From NCBI RefSeq assembly GCF_000701505.1, contig NZ_JNJB01000023.1:1-47755 (forward strand): 47,755 bases of DNA, read 5' to 3'. Positions 33,911 through 42,635 of the stretch are shown in pieces. Source of the stretch: Dyadobacter crusticola DSM 16708. GTDB lineage: Bacteria > Bacteroidota > Bacteroidia > Cytophagales > Spirosomataceae. Both the position numbers and the translations under genes were made by a program. Each line of letters begins with the position of its first letter. Position 1 is the first letter of the stretch. The notes beneath the pieces are model-generated. The model did not search any database. It was not told the DNA's origin and saw only the letters and a list, made by a program, of their open reading frames with translations.

Positions 33911-34612
33911 TTATTTGCCGACCTGTCCTTCTAATAGCCCCATGTATTTCTTGGCATTTACCACTTCCGTCGAAAGCGGGAACTCCTCCACTACACGTTT
34001 ATAGGAAGCAACTGCATCAGCGGCCTTACCAGCTTTTTCCTGAGCCAAAGCAAGCTTCATCAGGTAAACCGGCGTAAAATATTCGTTTTTCTCGTAATCA
34101 GCGGCTTTTTGATAATAAGAGATCGCCTCAGCAGCCTGATTTTTTTCCATGTATGCGTCTCCAATCAAAGACTGGGCACGCGCGTGAATGAGCAGATCAG
34201 AAGAGCTGAAAGATTTCAGATGTTCGATTGCTTCATCATATTTGCCTTGTTTGAGCAATGCGACACCTGCATAGAAATTAGCAAGATTACTAGCGTCGGT
34301 GCCTTTGTAGCTATCAGCAATCGAAAGCAAACCTTCGTTTCCTCCGCTTCCATTCAATGCTTTCTGCAAAGAATCTGCTTCGAAATCGTAAACAACACTT
34401 GCTAAGGCATTTTGAGCTGTTCCCTCCTGGCTTTCAATATAAAAGCGGTATCCAACGAATGCAACAATTGCTACCAGTATTGCTCCTCCAATTCCTAAAA
34501 CAACTTTGCGGTTCTTGATGAAAAAAGCTTCTGCCTTATTAATCTGGCCAGCTAATGCTTCCGGAGTTTCAATGATTTCAATCCCCGGTTCACCCGCGTT
34601 TTTCTTGCTCAT
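33911..34612 (-). CDS. Membrane-anchored tetratricopeptide repeat protein
   Basis: 233 residues from ATG 34612; a TTG at 34639 falls inside the promoter and is not used. One membrane helix (about 43-61, VVLGIGGAILVAIVAFVGY) is followed by several TPR units, seen as repeated AxxxxGxxYMxxxxxxxAIxxYxxA patterns (GDAYMEKNQAAEAISYYQKA, LAQEKAGKAADAVASYKRV). Architecture is that of YfgM-like proteins or Bacteroidota 'tol-pal system' TPRs. A scaffolding role in the envelope is inference. Confidence 0.8.
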   Translation of the reverse strand: MSKKNAGEPGIEIIETPEALAGQINKAEAFFIKNRKVVLGIGGAILVAIVAFVGYRFYIESQEGTAQNALASVVYDFEADSLQKALNGSGGNEGLLSIADSYKGTDASNLANFYAGVALLKQGKYDEAIEHLKSFSSSDLLIHARAQSLIGDAYMEKNQAAEAISYYQKAADYEKNEYFTPVYLMKLALAQEKAGKAADAVASYKRVVEEFPLSTEVVNAKKYMGLLEGQVGK

Positions 34613-34636
34613 ATCAATTAATTCAATTTTGGAGTG

Positions 34637-34665
34637 CAAAGTTATGAAAACTTTATTAAGTCAAA
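34637..34665 (-). promoter_or_regulatory. Promoter of the TPR-protein gene
   Basis: On the minus strand TTTG (34665-34662) precedes TAACTTTG (34644-34637) by 17 bases. Transcription would start near 34630, just before the ATG at 34612. Confidence 0.65.
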
Positions 34666-34764
34666 ACAAGTTGTAGCACAATTCTTTGTATTGCCTCGAC
34701 GTGGTTCTTCAATAATATTTAGAGCTGTTATAAAGCTAGCTATTTGTTAAATTCTGCTGCTGTC

Positions 34765-34808
34765 CCAAAAAGAGAAAAGCGTGAAGACCATCTGCCTCCA
34801 CGCTTTTC
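34765..34808 (-). terminator. Terminator after glyA
   Basis: On the minus strand GAAAAGCGTG (34808-34799), a 15-base loop and CACGCTTTTC (34783-34774) are followed by TCTTTTTGG. It lies 24 bases after the glyA stop. Confidence 0.8.
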
Positions 34809-34831
34809 CTTATATAAGTGTTCAGAAAGTG

Positions 34832-36136
34832 TTACACGTACAATGGAAATTGTTTCATCCAGTTGTTCACCTCGTCTTTAATCCCAGCGATTTTGGTATC
34901 ATTATCGTGGTTAATGAGCACTGTATCAACCAAATCAACAATACGTTCCATATCTCCTTCAACCAAACCGCGCGTTGTCATTGCAGCTGTTCCCACCCGG
35001 ATCCCTGAGGTTACCATCGGAGATTTATCGTCGAAAGGAACCATGTTTTTATTGATGGTTATATCCGCCTTTATCAGCGTATTTTCTGCCAGCTTGCCTG
35101 TTAATCCTGACTCAATTCCATTCTTTGTACGAAGATCGATCAGCATCAGGTGGTTATCTGTTCCGCCTGAAATAATGCGGTATCCTTTATCGACAAACGC
35201 TTTCGCCATTGCCTGTGCATTACGCGCAACCTGCGTCGCATAATTGTAGTAACCTTCACTCAGCGCTTCTCCGAACGCAATTGCCTTAGCAGCAATGATA
35301 TGTTCCAATGGACCGCCCTGTGTACCAGGAAATACTCCTGAATCCAGCAGCGACGACATTGTTCTTAATTGTCCTTTCTGAGTTTTAATTCCAAACGGAT
35401 TTTCGAAATCATTCCGCATCATAATAACTCCACCTCTCGGGCCACGCAAAGTTTTGTGCGTAGTAGTGGTCACAATATGACAATGATCAAACGGATCCTT
35501 CAAAAGTCCTTTTGCGATAAGACCAGCAGGGTGAGAAATGTCTGCCATCAGAATTGCGCCTACCTGATCTGCGATTGCTCTCAGACGTTCGTAGTCCCAA
35601 TCCCGGCTGTATGCAGAAGCTCCGCAGATCAACAGCTTCGGGCGCTCTTTCAATGCGGTTTCCTCTACCTTATCCCAGTCGATCAGTCCGGTTTCAGCCT
35701 CAACCCCGTAGAATACAGGCTGGAAATACTTACCTGAGATATTAACAGGAGAACCGTGAGTCAGGTGACCGCCGTGCGCCAGGTTGAAACCCATGATTTT
35801 ATCTCCCGGATTCAGGCATGCCAGGAACACCGCAGTATTTGCCTGTGCACCTGAATGCGGCTGTACGTTAGCCCAGGTAGCACCGAACAGCTCCTTTAAT
35901 CTATCAATTGCAATTTGCTCGATTTCATCAACTACCTCGCAGCCGCCGTAATAGCGTTTGCCCGGCAATCCTTCTGCATATTTGTTAGTCAATACACTTC
36001 CAGAAGCTTCCATAACCTGACGGGAAGTGAAGTTTTCAGAAGCAATAAGCTCGATCCCCGATTCCTGACGATGCTTTTCCTTATTGATCAGATCGAAAAT
36101 GGTAGTGTCACGTTCAACGCTGGTGATGGTAGACAT
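34832..36136 (-). CDS. glyA: Serine hydroxymethyltransferase
   Basis: 434 residues. The PLP-binding segment VTTTTHKTLRGPRGG holds K228 as the Schiff-base lysine. Early IASENFTS and NVQPHSGAQANTAVF are also conserved. It interconverts serine and glycine, supplying one-carbon units to tetrahydrofolate. It is transcribed alone, with TATTTTTG (minus strand 36178-36171) as its likely -7 element. Confidence 0.97.
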   Translation of the reverse strand: MSTITSVERDTTIFDLINKEKHRQESGIELIASENFTSRQVMEASGSVLTNKYAEGLPGKRYYGGCEVVDEIEQIAIDRLKELFGATWANVQPHSGAQANTAVFLACLNPGDKIMGFNLAHGGHLTHGSPVNISGKYFQPVFYGVEAETGLIDWDKVEETALKERPKLLICGASAYSRDWDYERLRAIADQVGAILMADISHPAGLIAKGLLKDPFDHCHIVTTTTHKTLRGPRGGVIMMRNDFENPFGIKTQKGQLRTMSSLLDSGVFPGTQGGPLEHIIAAKAIAFGEALSEGYYNYATQVARNAQAMAKAFVDKGYRIISGGTDNHLMLIDLRTKNGIESGLTGKLAENTLIKADITINKNMVPFDDKSPMVTSGIRVGTAAMTTRGLVEGDMERIVDLVDTVLINHDNDTKIAGIKDEVNNWMKQFPLYV

Positions 36137-36170
36137 GAATGTATTTTTATGATATGGACTGAAGATGCCG

Positions 36171-36178
36171 CAAAAATA
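36171..36178 (-). promoter_or_regulatory. Candidate -7 element of glyA
   Basis: The minus strand reads TATTTTTG, 35 bases upstream of the glyA start. Confidence 0.5.
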
Positions 36179-36272
36179 CGAGCAATTCTTTTGTAATAAA
36201 ATATTACCTGTTACTTTATGTTTCCGGTGATTTAAGCGGCAAACACACTAGTCACTTTTTAATTTAAAGGCG

Positions 36273-36337
36273 TATTTTTGAGAATGGAAGTTGTTTTTAA
36301 ATTATTTTAAGAATATCAACTTTGTGTAGTATTTTTG
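36273..36337 (+). promoter_or_regulatory. Two candidate -7 elements upstream of nagB
   Basis: TATTTTTG occurs at 36273-36280 and at 36330-36337 in the AT-rich gap between glyA and the nagB fusion gene. Either could drive the gene, whose start is about 97 bases beyond the second, leaving an unusually long 5' leader. Confidence 0.45.
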
Positions 36338-36433
36338 CCGCAAATGTTGCAGTGTGATCGAACACCCGCACTATATTGCAGAATGTTTCTCTCTCAGTCT
36401 ATTCAAAACTCTTAATAATAAATCCAGGTAAGT

Positions 36434-38410
36434 ATGAGCCAACAAACGGTAAGTCCGCAGACAATACTGATGCAAGCTTCAAACAACGGAAAAGGTACAA
36501 ACGGCACCATCGGGCAGCCAATTACCTACGAAAAAATCCCAACCCAGATATTTGCAGATTCAAAGGAAGCTTCCTACGCCGTTGCCAAGGAAATTGCTGA
36601 TTTGATTCGCCAGAAGCAAAAAGAAGGTAAGCCTTGCGTGCTGGGACTTGCCACCGGATCTTCTCCCAAAACAGTTTATGCACTTCTTGTAAAGATGCAT
36701 AAGGAAGAAGGTTTGAGCTTTAAAAACGTGATTTCCTTCAACCTCGACGAGTACTATCAAATGGAGCCCGACTCTATTTATAGCTATCACCGGTTCATGA
36801 AAGAACAATTGTTTGATCACGTTGATATTGCAAAAGAAAATTACTTCCTGCCAGACGGAACAGTGCCCGCTGCTTTGCTGCGTGATTACTGTACTTCTTA
36901 TGAAAACAAGATCAATGCAGTAGGCGGGCTTGACTTCCAGCTCCTGGGTATAGGTGGAAACGGACACATTGGTTTTAACGAACCAGGATCTCTCATCAAC
37001 TCACGTACGAGATTGATTACACTCGATCATTCTACGCGGGTAGCTGCTGGGATGGAATTCGGTGGGCTCCATAATGTTCCCCGGAAAGCAATCACTCTCG
37101 GTGTTGCTCCGATTTTGAATGCAAGAAGAATTGTGCTGCTTGCCTGGGGTGAAAGAAAAGCATCGGTAATCCGCGGAGCTGTTGAAGGTCCTGTTACCGA
37201 ATTGAACCCGGCATCCTACTTGCAGGCGCACCCTGATGTTTCTTTTGTACTGGATGAAAGTGCCGCTTCCGAGCTGACCAGGATCAAAACACCTTGGGCG
37301 GTCGATTCTGTGATCTGGGATAATAAAATGATCAAAAAGGCTGTAACGCATTTATCCAAGATACTTTGCAAGCCGATTTTGAAACTCACCGATAAAGATT
37401 ACAATGACAATGGTATGAGCGATTTGCTCGCACAATACGGTGCAGCTTATGAGATCAATATCAATGTATTTAATCAATTACAGCATACCATTACCGGTTG
37501 GCCGGGAGGTAAGCCCAATTCAGACGATACCTATCGTCCTGAAAGAGCGCAGCCAACTAAGAAACGTGTATTGATTTTCAGCCCGCATCCGGACGATGAC
37601 ATTATTTCAATGGGAGGTACCTTCCAGCGGCTTGTTGATCAAGGACACGAAGTACACGTTGCTTACCAGACTTCGGGTAACATTGCAGTTGCAGACGACG
37701 AGGCACTTCGCTTTATTGATTTCGTGGTGGATTTCAATAAAGGTTTTGGAATTGACAGTCCCGATGCAAACAAGCTTTTCCTCGACGCCAAAGAGTTTTT
37801 GAAACATACGAAAGACAGCGAGATCGATACACCGGAGATCCGCAAGGTAAAGGGATTATTAAGAAGAGGGGAAGCGAAAGCAACCTGCCGGTTTGTCGGA
37901 ATTCCAACAAGTCAGGCCCACTTCCTGGATATGCCTTTTTATGAAACCGGCACAGTTCAGAAAAAGCCAATTGGTGAAGAAGATATCAAGATCATTGAAA
38001 ATCTGATCGAAGAAATCAAGCCTCATCAAATCTATGCAGCTGGTGACTTTGCCGATCCGCACGGAACTCATAAGGTTTGCTGGGACGCGATCGAAGCTGC
38101 ATTGCAGCGCTCGAAGCACAAGAACTTCATGAAAGATTGCTGGGTCTGGCTATATCGCGGCGCCTGGGCAGAATGGGATATTTACGAGATCGAAATGGCA
38201 GTACCGATGAGCCCTGACCAGGTCTTGAAGAAACGCCAGGGTATCTTCAAACACCAGTCGCAGAAAGACGGAGTCGTATTCCAGGGAGAAGATTCCCGCG
38301 AATTCTGGCAGAGAGCCGAAGAACGAAACCGCGGAACAGCTCATTTGTATGACTCGCTAGGCCTTGCAGAATACGAAGCAATGGAAGCCTTTGTGAGGTG
38401 GAAATTTTAG
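36434..38410 (+). CDS. nagB: Glucosamine-6-phosphate deaminase fused to a PIG-L/LmbE-type deacetylase domain
   Basis: 658 residues. Residues ~30-300 are a NagB deaminase: GLATGSSPKTVYALL near 71-85, catalytic-region FNLDEYYQ (D105) and GIGGNGHIGFNEPGS near 172-186. After a ~70-residue linker comes a PIG-L/LmbE zinc deacetylase domain (from about 375) with SPHPDDDIISMGGT, the metal-binding HPDD motif, and a later DPHGTHKVCWDAI with the third ligand. NagB converts GlcN6P to Fru6P and ammonia; the fused domain suggests N-deacetylation of an amino-sugar substrate before it. This fusion is known in Bacteroidota. Confidence 0.93.
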   Translation: MSQQTVSPQTILMQASNNGKGTNGTIGQPITYEKIPTQIFADSKEASYAVAKEIADLIRQKQKEGKPCVLGLATGSSPKTVYALLVKMHKEEGLSFKNVISFNLDEYYQMEPDSIYSYHRFMKEQLFDHVDIAKENYFLPDGTVPAALLRDYCTSYENKINAVGGLDFQLLGIGGNGHIGFNEPGSLINSRTRLITLDHSTRVAAGMEFGGLHNVPRKAITLGVAPILNARRIVLLAWGERKASVIRGAVEGPVTELNPASYLQAHPDVSFVLDESAASELTRIKTPWAVDSVIWDNKMIKKAVTHLSKILCKPILKLTDKDYNDNGMSDLLAQYGAAYEININVFNQLQHTITGWPGGKPNSDDTYRPERAQPTKKRVLIFSPHPDDDIISMGGTFQRLVDQGHEVHVAYQTSGNIAVADDEALRFIDFVVDFNKGFGIDSPDANKLFLDAKEFLKHTKDSEIDTPEIRKVKGLLRRGEAKATCRFVGIPTSQAHFLDMPFYETGTVQKKPIGEEDIKIIENLIEEIKPHQIYAAGDFADPHGTHKVCWDAIEAALQRSKHKNFMKDCWVWLYRGAWAEWDIYEIEMAVPMSPDQVLKKRQGIFKHQSQKDGVVFQGEDSREFWQRAEERNRGTAHLYDSLGLAEYEAMEAFVRWKF

Positions 38411-38421
38411 AATAGGTGAGA

Positions 38422-38460
38422 AACGAAACAAGCCCGGATGTTCCGGGCTTGTTTCGTTTT
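38422..38460 (+). terminator. Terminator after nagB fusion gene
   Basis: A 16-bp perfect stem, AACGAAACAAGCCCGG (38422-38437) and CCGGGCTTGTTTCGTT (38443-38458), around a 5-base loop, one of the strongest hairpins in the window. Its A/T flanks also allow use by the convergent small-protein gene. Confidence 0.9.
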
Positions 38461-38495
38461 ATAGCAAGTGTAAAATGATTTTCTGCTAAGTTATT

Positions 38496-38660
38496 CTACA
38501 ACTCCATGTCCATCCACATTCTTTGCGCCATCTTTTCAACCATGTTCATGATTCCTTGAAACGCGCCAAATATGATGCACAGCGGCAAAATGACCGGTAG
38601 AAAGATCAGCCATTGCAAAGCCATAGTGAAATTAAATCTCTTGAAGATGGGCGTTTTCAT
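38496..38660 (-). CDS. 54-residue putative membrane protein
   Basis: An open frame from ATG 38660 to TAG: MKTPIFKRFNFTMALQ then a hydrophobic helix (about residues 16-38, WLIFLPVILPLCIIFGAF) and a Met-rich amphipathic tail (MNMVEKMAQRMWMDMEL). The Lys/Arg-rich start and single helix indicate an N-in membrane protein. The gene faces nagB across a terminator and is divergent from mutL. No family recognised. It is supported by plausible composition and by otherwise empty surroundings, but not by an obvious ribosome site or homology. Confidence 0.55.
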   Translation of the reverse strand: MKTPIFKRFNFTMALQWLIFLPVILPLCIIFGAFQGIMNMVEKMAQRMWMDMEL

Positions 38661-38903
38661 AGTTGGATAAGGTTAATACTTACGAGTTTAGTTTCCCAAG
38701 TTATACAAATTAATTCTAGGATGCAAAGAATAAGAAGCAAAATCGGCAACTTTTCTTAATCTTTTCAATAAATAATATGATTATTCTCCATTAACAAACC
38801 TCTGCCACCTTTTCGTTCAAAATGACTGCTCGGGACGTTGGAAGAACCGGTTGCGAAAAATTTTGTTTATTTGTTATAGTAAAATTAGTCACCCCCATTC
38901 ACC
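38661..38903. other. AT-rich intergenic region before mutL
   Basis: 243 bases of divergent promoter space between the small membrane-protein gene and mutL. AT-rich, with no recognisable RNA gene and no exact TAnnTTTG pair that I can place with confidence. Confidence 0.4.
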
Positions 38904-40793
38904 ATGCCGTCTCCTGACATTATACAACTACTGCCTGATTCTATTGCAAATCAAATTGCAGCAGGGGAGGTTGTGCAGCGTCCAGCTTCGGTTGTGAAGG
39001 AGCTTCTTGAGAACGCGATTGATGCGCACGCTACTCAAATCCAGGTTGTTCTACGAGAAGCTGGCCGTACTTTAATTCAGATCATCGACAACGGTTCCGG
39101 TATGTCGGAAACTGATGCCAGAATGTCTTTTGAAAGGCACGCTACTTCAAAAATCAGGAAATCGGAAGATCTGTTTAGTATCCGGACAATGGGATTCAGG
39201 GGCGAGGCACTTGCCTCCATTGCGGCAGTTGCCCAAGTAGAGCTGCGCACGCGCCAGGAAGGCGATGAACTGGGTACACTGATCCGCATTGACGGCTCTG
39301 AGATCAAAGCCCAGGAAAGCATTGCGACGGTAGCAGGAACTAACCTGGCGGTCAAGAATCTTTTCTTCAATGTTCCGGCGCGACGGAATTTTCTTAAATC
39401 CAACTCTGTCGAAATGCGGCACGTTCTGGACGAGTTTCAGCGCGTTGCGTTGTCGCACCCGGAGGTAAGTTTTACATTACATCATAACGATACCGAAGTC
39501 TTCAATCTGCAGCCTGCGAAGCTTGTTCGCCGCATTGTAGATATATACGGAAAAAGTTACAGGGAACAGTTGGCTTTCTGTCAGGAAGATACTTCTTACG
39601 TAAGTGTCAGAGGCTACATTGGAAAGCCGGAGTTTGCCCGCAAAACGCGTGGCGAGCAGTTTTTCTTTGTAAATAACAGATATATCAAGCACAGCTACCT
39701 GCATCATGCTGTGATCAGCGCATTCGACGGTACAATTCCGGACGGAAGCCACCCGTTTTATGTACTTTTCCTGGAAATCGATCCTTCGCACATTGATATC
39801 AATATTCATCCGACAAAAACGGAGATCAAATTTGATGACGAGAAGTCGGTCTACGCCATTGTGATGGCCGCAGTCAAAAAAGCAGTTGGTGTTTACAATT
39901 TCTCACAATCCATTGATTTTGATGACAATGTAAATTTCTTCAATCAGGGCTTAGGTTCAGATCCTGGACTTAATTTTGTTCCCCGCACCGTAATGCCCGA
40001 CTGGGCTGCTCAATCTAAAAAAGGAGATAACGGGCCAACAAAGTCGAACCTAACCAACTGGAGTAAGCTTTTTGAGGGACTTCAAAATACAGAGGATCGT
40101 GGCCGCGAGCTGGCAGCATTTGAAGTAAGTCCGGTTACCGTTTCACGCCCGGCTTACCATGAAGAATCAAAAACAGTAGCCAGCAAGATCAACAGGATGG
40201 CGTCTGAGGTAATCTCTGCGCCTGAGAGCGACGCTGTGCTTTTTCAGCTGCATAACAGGTACATCCTGTCCCAGGTGAAGGACGGAATTATGCTGATCGA
40301 CCAGAAAGCCGCTTACGAAAGGATTTTATACGAGCGGTATCGTAAGATGCTGATCAACAGAAGTGGCGCATGTCAGCAACTGCTTTTCCCGAAGCGGATC
40401 AGGCTGACGCATTCGGATATGCAGCTTGTTAAAGAAACCAAAAAGGAGATTCACAGTCTTGGGTTTGAGTTCGATGAATTTGGTGCCAATGAACTGATTA
40501 TTCGCGGAATTCCCGCCGATCTCCCGGAGGAGAGCGAGCAGGACCTTTTTGAAGAGCTGATCGAGCAGTTGAAACAGAGCTATTCGGATCTCAAATTAAA
40601 CAAGCCCGAAAGTCTGTCAAGATCACTGGCGCGGCGCTTTTCCGTCAGATACGCAGTTAAGCTTTCGTTTGTAGAAATTCATACGCTGATTGATCAGCTG
40701 TTTGCATCTACCGATCCAAACAGAACACCTGGTGGAGAAGCCATTATCGTATTGCTGACCATGGATAAGCTGACGAGCATATTTAAAAGCTAG
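38904..40793 (+). CDS. mutL: DNA mismatch repair protein MutL
   Basis: 629 residues. The GHKL ATPase N-domain carries IAAGEVVQRPASVVKELLENAIDA (about 19-42), IDNGSGM (about 60-66) and FRGEALASIAAV (about 94-105). The C-terminal domain starts near 435. In the metal-binding motif of endonucleolytic MutL, normally DQHAxxExxxxE, this protein has DQKAAYERILYE (D466 onward): the His is replaced by Lys. The last motif, CPHGRP in many bacteria, reads TPGGEA. Mismatch repair matchmaker function is likely kept; endonuclease activity is doubtful. Confidence 0.95.
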   Translation: MPSPDIIQLLPDSIANQIAAGEVVQRPASVVKELLENAIDAHATQIQVVLREAGRTLIQIIDNGSGMSETDARMSFERHATSKIRKSEDLFSIRTMGFRGEALASIAAVAQVELRTRQEGDELGTLIRIDGSEIKAQESIATVAGTNLAVKNLFFNVPARRNFLKSNSVEMRHVLDEFQRVALSHPEVSFTLHHNDTEVFNLQPAKLVRRIVDIYGKSYREQLAFCQEDTSYVSVRGYIGKPEFARKTRGEQFFFVNNRYIKHSYLHHAVISAFDGTIPDGSHPFYVLFLEIDPSHIDINIHPTKTEIKFDDEKSVYAIVMAAVKKAVGVYNFSQSIDFDDNVNFFNQGLGSDPGLNFVPRTVMPDWAAQSKKGDNGPTKSNLTNWSKLFEGLQNTEDRGRELAAFEVSPVTVSRPAYHEESKTVASKINRMASEVISAPESDAVLFQLHNRYILSQVKDGIMLIDQKAAYERILYERYRKMLINRSGACQQLLFPKRIRLTHSDMQLVKETKKEIHSLGFEFDEFGANELIIRGIPADLPEESEQDLFEELIEQLKQSYSDLKLNKPESLSRSLARRFSVRYAVKLSFVEIHTLIDQLFASTDPNRTPGGEAIIVLLTMDKLTSIFKS

Positions 40794-40848
40794 GAACCAA
40801 AAAGCAAGTGCGCCCCGTTCAAAAAATAAACGCTGAATTTAGATTGAC

Positions 40849-41634
40849 ATGTTAGCCATAACCCCTACTGTAAGAAATTTACTGATTCTGAATATTCTCT
40901 TTTATCTGGTTGATACTACTTTCCTAAGTTTAAGTAACATCTTCTCTCTCAGATCAGTACTTTCACCTGACTTCATGCCTTTTCAATTTGTGACTTACAT
41001 GTTTTTGCATGGCAGCATCGGGCACTTGTTCGGGAACATGTTTGGTTTATTCATGTTCGGACCGCTTCTGGAGAGAATGTGGGGGCCGAAGCGATTTCTG
41101 TTTTTCTACTTTTTTACGGGTATAGGAGCAGGATTACTTTTCTCAGGAATTGATTATTTCGAGAACACACAAGTACGTCAAGCTGTTGAGATATTTACTC
41201 AGAATCCTACACCTGACGGACTAGCGGATTTTATGAGTAAATACGCGAAAGGGATTTACGAAGCGAACCTTAATTTTTTAAATAAATTTGAAGAAAATCC
41301 AACGAATACCAGTTATATTCAGGATAGTATCAATTTTGTTAATGGCTATTATCAGCGTTTGATAAATACGCCGATGGTGGGCGCCTCAGGAGCAATTTTT
41401 GGTATCTTGATGGCGTTTGGTTTGTTGTTTCCAAATACTGAGCTTTTTCTGCTCTTTGTACCGTTTCCGATTAAGGCTAAATATTTCGTTACCTTCTACG
41501 GATTGTATGAATTATATTCAGGTATTCAAAATGCTCAGTCAGACAACGTAGCGCATTTCGCCCATATCGGAGGAATGCTATTTGCATATATTTTATTGCG
41601 TTACTGGGGCACGCAAAAATCAAATTTCTATTGA
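40849..41634 (+). CDS. Rhomboid family intramembrane serine protease
   Basis: 261 residues with six or seven hydrophobic segments. The catalytic Ser180 is in MVGASGAIFG and the His239 in HFAHIGGMLFAY, with HGSIGHLFGNMFGLFMFG near 54-71. An insertion of about 60 residues (roughly 103-165, charged and partly helical) lies between helices before the Ser, longer than in short rhomboids. It overlaps the next rhomboid frame by a few bases. Substrate unknown. Confidence 0.92.
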   Translation: MLAITPTVRNLLILNILFYLVDTTFLSLSNIFSLRSVLSPDFMPFQFVTYMFLHGSIGHLFGNMFGLFMFGPLLERMWGPKRFLFFYFFTGIGAGLLFSGIDYFENTQVRQAVEIFTQNPTPDGLADFMSKYAKGIYEANLNFLNKFEENPTNTSYIQDSINFVNGYYQRLINTPMVGASGAIFGILMAFGLLFPNTELFLLFVPFPIKAKYFVTFYGLYELYSGIQNAQSDNVAHFAHIGGMLFAYILLRYWGTQKSNFY

Positions 41635-41636
41635 AG

Positions 41637-42551
41637 ATGAGCAATATTGTTGATGACGTAAAACGTGAATTCGCCAAATCCGAGAATGCACTTGTAAAGA
41701 TTATATTGATAAACACGGCGGTATTTCTAGTTTTACTGCTATCTAAGATCATTCTGACCCTTTCTCAGGCTTCCGGTATATACCTGTTAATTATTAACTC
41801 CTTGCAGCTGCCCGCAGCTACTAACGAGTTAATCTACAAACCCTGGACGCTAATTACCTACTTTTTTACGCATGACGACATATTTCATATTCTGTTCAAC
41901 ATGCTGTTCCTGTACTGGTTCGGCAAGCTGGTTGATGAATATTTAGGCGCAAAAAGAGTGATCGCACTTTATATGCTGGGCGGAATAGCCGGTGGCCTGA
42001 TTTACATTGTGCTCTACAATGTACTGCCATATTTTCAAGCGCAAATAGAGGGTTCAAGAATGCTCGGTGCGTCTGCTGCCGCATTTTCGGTAGCTGTCGG
42101 AGCATCAACTTTATTACCGAACTACACTTTCAATTTGATATTCCTGGGTCCTATACGGATCAAATTCATCGCTTTGTTTTACATCATATTATCACTGGCG
42201 CAAACGGTAGGCCCCAATGCTGGTGGAAATCTGGCGCACTTGGGAGGTGCTTTTGTTGGCTACGTATTTATCAAATTACTTCAAAGCGGCACAGACCTGG
42301 GGAAACCTATCTATGCAATTATGTCTGTCTGGTCAAGAATGTTCAGAAAGCGCCCGGCAATGCAGGTAACGTATAGAGAACGCCAGGTATATCGCAGCAC
42401 CAGTGTTTATTCATCCACGTCATCAGGAACAATCGAAATGCCTGATCAAATGGAGATCGATAATATCCTTGATAAAATCTCTAAGTCTGGCTATGAAAGC
42501 CTGACAAAGGAGGAGAAACAGAAGTTGTTTAAGGCTAGTCAGCAAAAATAA
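41637..42551 (+). CDS. Rhomboid family protease with C-terminal DUF6576-like tail
   Basis: 304 residues from ATG 41637; its TTG-extended frame overlaps the previous stop. Catalytic Ser146 lies in GASAAAFS, where the common second Gly is Ala, and His201 in NLAHLGGAFVGY. Beyond the membrane domain (about 1-215) is a cytoplasmic tail with a Ser/Thr-rich stretch and a terminal DNILDKISKSGYESLTKEEK segment, as in rhomboids with a DUF6576 tail. Translationally coupled to the other rhomboid, two bases downstream. Confidence 0.9.
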   Translation: MSNIVDDVKREFAKSENALVKIILINTAVFLVLLLSKIILTLSQASGIYLLIINSLQLPAATNELIYKPWTLITYFFTHDDIFHILFNMLFLYWFGKLVDEYLGAKRVIALYMLGGIAGGLIYIVLYNVLPYFQAQIEGSRMLGASAAAFSVAVGASTLLPNYTFNLIFLGPIRIKFIALFYIILSLAQTVGPNAGGNLAHLGGAFVGYVFIKLLQSGTDLGKPIYAIMSVWSRMFRKRPAMQVTYRERQVYRSTSVYSSTSSGTIEMPDQMEIDNILDKISKSGYESLTKEEKQKLFKASQQK

Positions 42552-42635
42552 TCCGACTTAGCAGCTATTTGCTTAATTTCGCATCAGGTTAACAGACATT
42601 TAAGTGCCTAAAATCTGATATCAATTCCCCACCCT

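Noticed and set aside
34613..34639. Longer TPR-protein frame from TTG 34639
   Set aside because: The TTG lies in the -7 promoter element and transcription should start after it.
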